Below are positions 56,927-63,345 of a stretch of 63,345 nt of DNA, in pieces. The position numbers and the translations under genes were made by a program. The notes under the pieces were generated by a model that saw only the letters and a program-made list of their open reading frames with translations, had not been told where the DNA came from and did not search any database. Position 1 is the stretch's first letter. Each line of letters begins with the position of its first letter. This DNA comes from Candidatus Mediterraneibacter excrementavium (GTDB lineage: Bacteria > Bacillota > Clostridia > Lachnospirales > Lachnospiraceae): contig DWVL01000055.1 of the NCBI GenBank assembly GCA_019120275.1, positions 1 to 63,345 on the forward strand. The letters are read 5' to 3'.

Positions 56927-58816
56927 ATGATACCATTGCTGATCGCGATTCCGGCGGTGCTGGCGGTGCTGTTCCAGTTTGTACGAAATGAGAAGGCACG
57001 GGGTTACATCGTTTATGCTGGTTCCGGGATCATTATGCTGACTACGGTTATATTTATCGTACGCTGGGTAACCGGCGGAGCGCAGACGTGGATGCTCTAT
57101 CCGGAGACGGAACTGATTGATCATCTGATGACGGCGGGAGATATCTTTCTGATGTGCCTGATCATCTATCTGAGTGTAAAACACGAAAAGGTGATTCCCA
57201 TTATCCTGTCTGTGCTTCAGACAGCGCTCGTGATTTATACAGAATTTACTGCTGACGTGGCGGAAGGCCCGCATATGATGGTGGACTGGCTGACAATCCT
57301 GATGTGCGTGATCATCGCTTTTATCGGCGGTTTTATCTGTATTTATACAGTGGGGTATATGAAAGGCTATCATCATCACCATAAAGAGGTGGAAGACAGA
57401 CAGCCCTTCTTTTTCTCCATGCTGTTTCTGTTCCTGGCGGCAATGTTCGGACTGGTTCTTTCACAGAATCTGGTCTGGATCTATTTTTTCTGGGAGATCA
57501 CCAGCGTGATCTCATTCCTGATGATCGGTTATACGAAATCCGACGAAGCGGTGAACAACAGCTTCTGCGCGCTGTGGATGAACCTGCTGGGCGGTCTGGG
57601 GTTCGCGGTTGCGATCGCACTGATGGCGCAGCTCCACGGGACGCTTCAGCTTCTTGAGGTTGTAAATATCGGGGCGCTTCTGCCGCTTATGTGTCTGTCT
57701 CTTGCAGGCATGACCAAATCGGCGCAGCTTCCGTTTTCTACATGGCTTCTGGGAGCGATGGTGGCGCCGACTCCGTCCAGTGCACTGCTGCACAGTGCTA
57801 CGATGGTAAAGGCGGGCGTCTATCTGCTGATCCGCATCTCCCCGGCGCTGGAAGGCAACCTGGTGGGGATCATCGTATCCAGCATCGGCGGATTTACATT
57901 TATCATGGCAAGTATGATGGCGATCGCCCAGAACGACGCCAAGAAGGTGCTGGCCTTCTCCACGATCTCCAACCTTGGCCTGATCGTTGCATGTTCGGGC
58001 ATCGGTGTGGAGGAGACGGTCTGGGCGGCTGTATTCCTGATGGTCTTCCACGCGGTCAGCAAGTCCATGCTGTTCCAGTCTGTGGGCGCCACAGAGAATA
58101 CGCTGGGTTCCAGGGATATCGAGGACATGCACGGCCTGATCATCCGCGTGCCGAAGCTGGCCTACATTATGGGTATCGGCATCGCCGGGATGTACCTGGC
58201 GCCTTTCGGAATGCTGATCTCCAAGTGGCTGGCGCTGAAAGCTTTCGTGGATTCGGGCAACGTGATCCTGGTGCTCTGTATCGCATACGGAAGTGCGACG
58301 ACCATGTTCTACTGGACGAAATGGCTGGCCAAGCTTCTGTGCTACCATATCCCGCGTGACACGGTGAAAGACGTGACACGCAAAGACGAATATATATCCA
58401 TGTCGTTCCATGCCATCGTTATGCTGCTGCTCTGCCTCTTCCTGCCGGTCGTTGCGATCACGGTCGTAAACCCGATCGTCCGGGAACTGTTTGGAAATAC
58501 ACACGACGTGCTCTCCATGAGCGTGCTCACGACCATGGCGATCATGCTTGTTTCGATCTTTATCGTTCCGGTTGTCATGTTCTTCATCAGCCGGAGATCC
58601 CACCAGGAGCTGGTGCCGATCTATATGAACGGCGTCAACGAGGGAGACAACCGTTTCTTCACCAACAGCTTCGGAGGGAAAGACCACCTTTACTTAAGCA
58701 ACTGGTATCTGCGCTTTGAATTCGGGCGCAGGCACTTAAGGATCCCGTCCATTATTGTGGCGACAGCCGTGCTCGTCGTCGGGTTCTGTCTTGTCATAGG
58801 AGGTGTGTCATGGTGA
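56927..58816 (+). CDS. echA: Ech hydrogenase membrane subunit A (NuoL/MrpD-like)
   Basis: 629 aa counted from the ATG at 56927, which has AAAGGGGG 9 nt upstream; the ATG at 56918 lies directly on that site. About 15 membrane helices. FFFWEITSVISFLMIGY near residue 190 holds the conserved Glu of antiporter-like subunits, and KSAQLPFSTWLLGAMVAPTPSSALLHSATMVKAG near 264 has the ion-channel Lys and His. This is the ion-pumping subunit of group 4 hydrogenases. Only one such subunit is present, as in Ech rather than Mbh or Hyf. Confidence 0.92.
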   Translation: MIPLLIAIPAVLAVLFQFVRNEKARGYIVYAGSGIIMLTTVIFIVRWVTGGAQTWMLYPETELIDHLMTAGDIFLMCLIIYLSVKHEKVIPIILSVLQTALVIYTEFTADVAEGPHMMVDWLTILMCVIIAFIGGFICIYTVGYMKGYHHHHKEVEDRQPFFFSMLFLFLAAMFGLVLSQNLVWIYFFWEITSVISFLMIGYTKSDEAVNNSFCALWMNLLGGLGFAVAIALMAQLHGTLQLLEVVNIGALLPLMCLSLAGMTKSAQLPFSTWLLGAMVAPTPSSALLHSATMVKAGVYLLIRISPALEGNLVGIIVSSIGGFTFIMASMMAIAQNDAKKVLAFSTISNLGLIVACSGIGVEETVWAAVFLMVFHAVSKSMLFQSVGATENTLGSRDIEDMHGLIIRVPKLAYIMGIGIAGMYLAPFGMLISKWLALKAFVDSGNVILVLCIAYGSATTMFYWTKWLAKLLCYHIPRDTVKDVTRKDEYISMSFHAIVMLLLCLFLPVVAITVVNPIVRELFGNTHDVLSMSVLTTMAIMLVSIFIVPVVMFFISRRSHQELVPIYMNGVNEGDNRFFTNSFGGKDHLYLSNWYLRFEFGRRHLRIPSIIVATAVLVVGFCLVIGGVSW

Positions 58817-59676
58817 TGAAAGCGATCTACGTAATATTATTTCTGATCTTCGCACCCTTCATCGGCGCCCTGCTGGACGGCATCGACCGGATCATCAGCG
58901 CCCGGATGCAGCGGCGCAAAGGACCGAGCATCTTCCAGCCGTTTTACGATCTGGGCAAGCTCTTCTCGAAAGAGATGATCGCGGTAAATAACGTTCAGCT
59001 CCTGCTGAACTTAAGCTACCTTGTGATCCTGGTGATCGCCGGCGCCATGCTTTTTGCGGGTGCTGACCTTCTGATGGTGCTCTTTATCCTGAGTACGGCG
59101 GATATGTTCCTGATCATGGCGGCGTCCTCGGACTCTTCGCCCTATGCGAATATGGGCGCCAGCAGAGAGATGATGCAGATGATGGCCTACGAGCCGCTGA
59201 CCCTGCTGGTAGCGGTGGGATTTTACCTGACGACCGGATCCTTCCATGTGGGAACGATCATCCAGCAGCCGGTAAGCGCGGTGCTCTGGATGCCCGGTCT
59301 TCTGGTCGGATTCATGTTTACGGCGGCGATCAAGTTCCGTAAATCCCCATTCGACCTGTCCACCAGCCACCATGCTCACCAGGAGATGGTCAAGGGCATC
59401 ACGACGGAAATGTCCGGGACCACGCTGGCGATCATGAATATCGCAGAATACTACGAAATGGTCGTCATCCTGGGCATCTTCTTCCTGTTCTTCGTGAACA
59501 GCACCTGGTGGAGCTGGATCGTGGCGCTTGCGATCTGCTTCGTCCTCTTCCTGATGGAGACGCTCTGGGATAATATCAGCGCCCGTCTGAAATGGAAGAC
59601 CGTGCTCTATGGCTGCTGGGTGGTGACCCTGGTGGCCGGCGGCGTGAACATACTGATCTTAATGCTGGACAAATAG
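58810..59676 (+). CDS. echB: Ech hydrogenase membrane subunit B (NuoH-like)
   Basis: 288 aa, about eight membrane helices. DRIISARMQRRKGPSIFQPFYDLGKLFSKE near residue 25 is the cytoplasmic loop of NuoH-type subunits that faces the hydrogenase module, and SPFDLSTSHHAHQEMVKG near 178 is the matching late loop with conserved acidic residues. It overlaps echA by 7 bp. GGAGGTG precedes the ATG. Confidence 0.93.
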   Translation: MVMKAIYVILFLIFAPFIGALLDGIDRIISARMQRRKGPSIFQPFYDLGKLFSKEMIAVNNVQLLLNLSYLVILVIAGAMLFAGADLLMVLFILSTADMFLIMAASSDSSPYANMGASREMMQMMAYEPLTLLVAVGFYLTTGSFHVGTIIQQPVSAVLWMPGLLVGFMFTAAIKFRKSPFDLSTSHHAHQEMVKGITTEMSGTTLAIMNIAEYYEMVVILGIFFLFFVNSTWWSWIVALAICFVLFLMETLWDNISARLKWKTVLYGCWVVTLVAGGVNILILMLDK

Positions 59677-59689
59677 GAGGGAGACAATT

Positions 59690-60127
59690 ATGGCAAAAGT
59701 GTCAAAATCACCGTGGCTGCTCCACTATGACGCCAGCAGCTGCAACGGGTGCGATATCGAAGTCCTGGACTGCCTGACGCCAAAATACGACATTGAGCGT
59801 TTCGGCGTGATCAACACAGGCGATCCGTTCCAGGCGGATATCTTCCTGATCACCGGCGGCGTGAACAGCCAGACCGAGAGTGTGGTAAAGCAGATCTACA
59901 GTCAGATGCCGGAACCCAAAGTAGTGGTGGCGGTCGGGATCTGTGCCTGCACCGGCGGTGTGTTTAAGGAATGTTATAATATCAAAGGCGGGATCGACAC
60001 CGTGATCCCGGTTGACGTATATGTGCCGGGCTGTGCGGCCCGTCCGGAAGCGATCATCGACGGGGTGCTGAAGGCCCTGAAAGTGCTGGACGCAAAGCAG
60101 GCGGCGCTGGAAGCGAAAGGCAGGTGA
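59690..60127 (+). CDS. echC: Ech hydrogenase small subunit C (NuoB-like)
   Basis: 145 aa. The proximal [4Fe-4S] ligands are visible: SCNGCDIEVLD near residue 18, GICACTGGVF near 84 and VPGCAARPEAI near 113. As in all Ech-type small subunits there is no twin-arginine signal or second cluster domain, so it faces the cytoplasm. It lies 13 bp after echB. Confidence 0.95.
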   Translation: MAKVSKSPWLLHYDASSCNGCDIEVLDCLTPKYDIERFGVINTGDPFQADIFLITGGVNSQTESVVKQIYSQMPEPKVVVAVGICACTGGVFKECYNIKGGIDTVIPVDVYVPGCAARPEAIIDGVLKALKVLDAKQAALEAKGR

Positions 60128-60133
60128 CCCAGA

Positions 60134-60484
60134 ATGGATGATTACAGAAGCGAGATCAGAAAAATCTCGATGTCGGAGTTTTTCCCGGCCATCGTGCATA
60201 TGAAGACGGATAAATGGAGACTCGTGCAGATCTGCGCCACAACGATTGAGGGCGGATATGAGATGAGCTATTCATTCTGCAGAGGATACGATATGGTGAC
60301 GCTCCGGCTGGAACCGAAGGAAGACGAGGAAGTGGCCAGCATCACACAGATCTATCCGTGCGCGTATATTCAGGAAAATGAGGCGGCAGAGCTGTTCGGC
60401 GTGAAGATCGGAAGGATCAAGCCGGATTATCAGGACAGGCTGTACCGGATCGACCAGACGGCGCCGTTTAAGGATAAGGAGTAG
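60134..60484 (+). CDS. echD: Ech hydrogenase subunit D (NuoC-like)
   Basis: 116 aa. This small soluble subunit resembles the C-terminal part of NuoC: WRLVQICATTIEGGYEMSYSF in the middle and IYPCAYIQENEAAELFGVKI near the end. It bridges the small and large subunits. It has no metal-binding motif. Confidence 0.88.
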   Translation: MDDYRSEIRKISMSEFFPAIVHMKTDKWRLVQICATTIEGGYEMSYSFCRGYDMVTLRLEPKEDEEVASITQIYPCAYIQENEAAELFGVKIGRIKPDYQDRLYRIDQTAPFKDKE

Positions 60485-60489
60485 GGAAT

Positions 60490-61569
60490 ATGGCAAAGAG
60501 AAGCATTATACCGTTCGGTCCCCAGCATCCTGTGCTCCCGGAGCCGGTGCATCTGGACCTGGTGCTGGAGGATGAGACTGTGGTCGGCGTGATCCCCAGC
60601 ATCGGATTCGTCCACAGAGGACTGGAGAAACTGGTAGATAAAAGAGATTTCAAACAATACACTTATATCGCGGAGCGGATCTGCGGGATCTGCAGCTGCG
60701 GGCACGGCCTCGGATACTGCCTTGCCGTAGAGCAGATCATGAATATCGAGGTGCCGGACCGGGCCAAATATCTGCGCACCATCTGGGTGGAGATGAGCCG
60801 TGTGCACAGCCATCTGCTGTGGCTCGGCCTGCTGGGCGACGCCATGGGATTCGAAAGCCTCCACATGGAGAGCTGGCGTTTAAGGGAAAAGATCCTCGAT
60901 ATGTTCGATGCGACCACCGGCGGCCGGATCATCCATTCCGTCAACCAGGTGGGCGGCGTGCAGAAGGATATGGACAGCACCATGCTCAATGACATCCTCC
61001 GCGCCATCGACGAGATCGAGAGTGAACTGCGGCCGATCGCTAAGACATTCCTGCATGACTATACCGTGCAGAGCCGTCTGAAAGGCGTGGGCATCCTTTC
61101 AAAGGACGACGCCATCGCCCAGGGTGCGGTAGGCCCCATGCTCCGTGCCAGCGGCGTAGAGTATGACGCCCGCCTGCTCGGATACGGCGCGTATAAAGAC
61201 CTGACCGTGGAGCCGGTGATCTCGAAAGACGGCGACTCCTACGGAAGATGTGAGGTCCGCATAAAAGAACTCTTCCAGAGCTTCGATCTGATAAGGGAAG
61301 CCATCGGCAAGATCCCTCAGGGCGATATCAGCGTGCCGGTGAAAGGCAATCCGGACGGCGAATATTTCGTGCGGATCGAACAGCCCAGAGGCGAGGCCAT
61401 CTATTATGTAAAGGGCAGCGGAAAGAAGTTTGTTGACCGGTTCCGTCTGCGCACGCCGACGACGAGCAACATCCCGCCGATGGTGGAGATGCTGAAAGGC
61501 TGCCAGCTGGCGGATGTGCCGATACTGATCCTGACCATCGACCCGTGCGTGAGCTGCACGGAACGCTAG
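60490..61569 (+). CDS. echE: Ech hydrogenase [NiFe] large subunit E (NuoD-like)
   Basis: 359 aa. Both nickel-binding pairs are intact: Cys65 and Cys68 in ERICGICSCGH and Cys353 and Cys356 in DPCVSCTER. This separates it from NuoD of complex I, which has lost them. The protein ends three residues after Cys356, so there is no C-terminal extension to be cleaved, as reported for EchE and CooH. It uses the CN/CO/Ni chemistry supplied by the adjacent hyp genes to make or oxidise H2. Confidence 0.97.
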   Translation: MAKRSIIPFGPQHPVLPEPVHLDLVLEDETVVGVIPSIGFVHRGLEKLVDKRDFKQYTYIAERICGICSCGHGLGYCLAVEQIMNIEVPDRAKYLRTIWVEMSRVHSHLLWLGLLGDAMGFESLHMESWRLREKILDMFDATTGGRIIHSVNQVGGVQKDMDSTMLNDILRAIDEIESELRPIAKTFLHDYTVQSRLKGVGILSKDDAIAQGAVGPMLRASGVEYDARLLGYGAYKDLTVEPVISKDGDSYGRCEVRIKELFQSFDLIREAIGKIPQGDISVPVKGNPDGEYFVRIEQPRGEAIYYVKGSGKKFVDRFRLRTPTTSNIPPMVEMLKGCQLADVPILILTIDPCVSCTER

Positions 61570-61583
61570 GAAGGAGGATCGGT

Positions 61584-62159
61584 ATGGAAAAGACGAAAAT
61601 GTTTACACTTGCCGGCCGGATCGTGGGCAACCTGTTCAAGAAGCCGGCAACTACAAAATATCCATTTGAACCTGTGGAATTCCCGGAGCGGATGCGCGGG
61701 CATGTTGTGATCAACATTGATGACTGTATCACATGCGGCCTGTGCGCGAGGGCCTGCCCTTCTCTGGCGATCCGGGTGGACCGCAAGGCCGGTACATGGA
61801 CCATCAGCCGGTTCGACTGCGTGCAGTGCGGAAGCTGCGTGCTTGCCTGTCCGAAGAAATGCCTGACCATGGAGAAAGGCTACACGGAACCGGACATCAT
61901 GAAGAAGAGCGACACAGTCGTGAAACCGCAGGAAGAGAAGGCTGAAGCGGCCGGCGACGGCGCGGCGGCAGCAGGCGGCAAGCCTGTGATGGATGCGGAG
62001 AAGTGCGTATACTGTACGCTCTGCGCGAAGAAATGCCCGCAGGAGGCGATCCGGGTCGACCGGAAGGAAAAGATCTGGGAGCTGGACGGAGAAAAATGCG
62101 TGGAGTGCGGGATATGCGCGGGAGCATGCCCGAAGAGAGCGATCGAAATGAAAGGGTAA
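61584..62159 (+). CDS. echF: Ech hydrogenase ferredoxin-like subunit F with four [4Fe-4S] motifs
   Basis: 191 aa from the ATG at 61584, behind AAGGAGGATC. The N-terminus (TKYPFEPVEFPERMRGHVV) and the first two motifs (Cys48-51-54-58 and Cys79-82-85-89) are a normal EchF that passes electrons from ferredoxin. After an Ala/Glu/Gly-rich linker (about 114-133) a second pair of motifs follows (Cys141-144-147-151 and Cys172-175-178-182). The sequence AIRVDRK appears in both halves (62-68 and 155-161), which points to internal duplication. Canonical EchF has two clusters. Confidence 0.93.
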   Translation: MEKTKMFTLAGRIVGNLFKKPATTKYPFEPVEFPERMRGHVVINIDDCITCGLCARACPSLAIRVDRKAGTWTISRFDCVQCGSCVLACPKKCLTMEKGYTEPDIMKKSDTVVKPQEEKAEAAGDGAAAAGGKPVMDAEKCVYCTLCAKKCPQEAIRVDRKEKIWELDGEKCVECGICAGACPKRAIEMKG

Positions 62160-62201
62160 AGCAACAGGGAGATATGCAGATGTATATCTCCCTGTTGCTT
62201 T
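62158..62201. terminator. Terminator of the ech operon
   Basis: AAAGCAACAGGGAGATAT pairs with ATATCTCCCTGTTGCTTT around an 8-nt loop, beginning at the echF stop. Confidence 0.82.
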
Positions 62202-62237
62202 ATGAATGTTTTAACTGATGCTTATAACAACATGAAG

Positions 62238-63143
62238 TCACCTAACAGTAATATTTGCATGATCACATAATTTATATATGCGGTTTTTTAAAATATCTCT
62301 TTCGCCGGAGTCAATAGACAACTGAGGAAGACGCATATAAGAATCTGTTACTCCACGGAGTTTAAGGGCTTCTTTAAAATAAGACATATTGCTTCCGCAT
62401 TTAAGAATATCACAAAACTGGATGCATATATTCTGCCAGTACTGCATTTGCCTGATATCATTCTGTTTAAATGCTTTATATACTTTTACGAAAGGTTCAG
62501 GGAATACTCCTGCTATTCCGGATACCGTGCCGTCACAGCCAAGAGAAAGCATGGCTGATAATGCCCTGTCACAACCCTGCATAACAGAGAAGTGATGATC
62601 ATTGATGGCAAGATAATCTATGGTGCGATTTATATCAGGATAGCTGTATTTTATCCCAATAATATTTGGACAAAGCTGCTGAATAGTTTCAGCAGTTTCA
62701 GGAAGAAGGTCATTTCCTGAACATTGCGGAATATTGTAAATATATATTGGAAAATCAGGAACTGATTTTGCAAGACTAGTGTAGTAGTTTATTAATTCAG
62801 TTTCTTCTGCGTGGAAAAATTGTGGAGTTACTATTCCTGCCCCGTCAGCTCCGGCAGATTCTGCATGTGCCAGAAGTTCAGATGTATCTTCGTAGGTTGC
62901 AGCACCGCAATGGATGAAGACAGGAACTCTGCCGGAAGCGGCGCGAATAACAGTGTTGGCCGCCTGTTTTCTCTCATTTAAGGAAAGCCGCAACATTTCA
63001 CCGGTCGTTCCGCAAGGATAAAGGCAGTTTACCCCTTTATCTATAAGATATGTCGTCAAGTGAGCAAGCGCGTTGTGATCAATACTGCCGTTTTTGTTGA
63101 ACGGAGTGATCATAGCAGATGTAATACCATATAAATGTTTCAT
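62238..63143 (-). CDS. DapA/NanA-family aldolase or lyase
   Basis: 301 aa. A (beta/alpha)8 enzyme of the dihydrodipicolinate synthase/N-acetylneuraminate lyase family: CGTTGEMLRLS near residue 44 (phosphate- or carboxylate-binding), the Tyr of IYIYNIPQ near 135 and the Schiff-base Lys in NIIGIKYSYPD near 163. The CGTTGE motif has Cys in the place of the more usual Gly, and no lysine genes are near, so a sugar-acid or amino-sugar substrate is more likely than DapA function. The coding sequence is visibly richer in A and T than the rest of the window. GGAGGT precedes the ATG. Confidence 0.85.
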   Translation of the reverse strand: MKHLYGITSAMITPFNKNGSIDHNALAHLTTYLIDKGVNCLYPCGTTGEMLRLSLNERKQAANTVIRAASGRVPVFIHCGAATYEDTSELLAHAESAGADGAGIVTPQFFHAEETELINYYTSLAKSVPDFPIYIYNIPQCSGNDLLPETAETIQQLCPNIIGIKYSYPDINRTIDYLAINDHHFSVMQGCDRALSAMLSLGCDGTVSGIAGVFPEPFVKVYKAFKQNDIRQMQYWQNICIQFCDILKCGSNMSYFKEALKLRGVTDSYMRLPQLSIDSGERDILKNRIYKLCDHANITVR

Positions 63144-63345
63144 TTTTTACCTCCAGAGCATTTGTTTATATTATCAAGAATTTCCCGTACATTAAGCATT
63201 GTACTTAAGTCAGCAACAGGATCTTGATGATTAATGGCTTGTGTTATGCATTGTTCGGCATACAATGAGTAATAACTGTCGCTGTCAGTATCCGTTTGAA
63301 CGAATTTTGGCGGGCGATTCCATTTTCGAATTTCTAAAAGACCAT
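63140..63345 (-). CDS. C-terminal part of a Gfo/Idh/MocA-type oxidoreductase
   Basis: The open frame enters from the right edge and encodes the last 67 or so residues, ending at a TGA (63140-63142) that overlaps the ATG of the aldolase gene. The end, with NHQDPVADLSTMLNVREILD, fits the C-terminal helix region of Gfo/Idh/MocA dehydrogenases, which oxidise sugars or inositols with NAD(P). The rest of the gene is outside the window. Confidence 0.65.
   Translation of the reverse strand, partial: GLLEIRKWNRPPKFVQTDTDSDSYYSLYAEQCITQAINHQDPVADLSTMLNVREILDNINKCSGGKK

Noticed and set aside
57512-58687. 391-aa His/Gln/Arg-rich open frame opposite echA
   Set aside because: Its composition is typical of the complement of a hydrophobic membrane protein, and echA is certain.

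Overview
The window looks like part of a chromosome from a strict anaerobe of the Lachnospiraceae (Clostridia). The evidence is the moderate GC content, Gram-positive style ribosome binding sites, a large SRP RNA with an Alu domain, a T-box leader on metG, a DUF6128-like gene, a B12-binding/DUF4080 radical SAM protein, a Cys-repeat CAP surface protein, and F-type and V-type ATPases together with an Ech-type membrane hydrogenase. Genus cannot be told from the sequence alone.

Layout. 1-3508: end of an unidentified gene, a surface polysaccharide deacetylase, and two membrane proteins (YjdF-like, YwaF-like) that converge and overlap. 3845-10433: complete F1Fo ATP synthase operon atpBEFHAGDC with its own promoter and terminator; subunit a has no well-placed ATG. 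10441-17487: rplY, then a run of YfcE phosphodiesterase, NYN/OST-HTH protein, a SAM methyltransferase interrupted by an in-frame TGA, a large exported beta-propeller/C39-like protein and an nptA-type phosphate transporter remnant with an internal deletion. 17506-21530: queT behind a structured leader, a type I toxin-antitoxin locus (30-aa toxin, antisense RNA, duplicated promoter segment), and the CoA module coaBC-panT-coaX. 21605-23536: pit phosphate transporter plus its DUF47 partner. 23568-32980: degenerate GGDEF-EAL protein, phosphopantetheinyl transferase, VanY-like carboxypeptidase, HTH protein, dGTPase, DUF6128-like protein, tadA and a CAP-domain surface protein. 33035-36775: SRP RNA, radical SAM protein, a 33-aa membrane peptide, a HypE-like AIR-synthase paralogue and trmL. 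36857-45698: nine-gene V-type ATPase operon. 45719-48299: T-box-controlled metG ending in a 79-bp palindrome. 48298-50942: aminotransferase, DegV protein and a broken Rpn nuclease gene. 50939-56752: hypABFCDE on the minus strand, diverging from echABCDEF (56927-62159). The window ends in an AT-richer sugar-acid or amino-sugar module (DapA-like aldolase, end of a Gfo/Idh/MocA oxidoreductase).

How it fits together. The right end encodes an energy-converting group 4 [NiFe] hydrogenase with all six Hyp maturation proteins. The large subunit stops three residues after its last Ni-binding cysteine, so no maturation protease is expected. The two ATPases appear to use different ions: the F-type c subunit lacks the Na+ ligands, while the V-type K subunit keeps the full Na+ site known from Enterococcus hirae. 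The cell could therefore couple ferredoxin oxidation to H2 evolution and ion pumping, and run separate H+ and Na+ circuits. The most unusual finding is that EchF carries four rather than two [4Fe-4S] motifs through an internal duplication.
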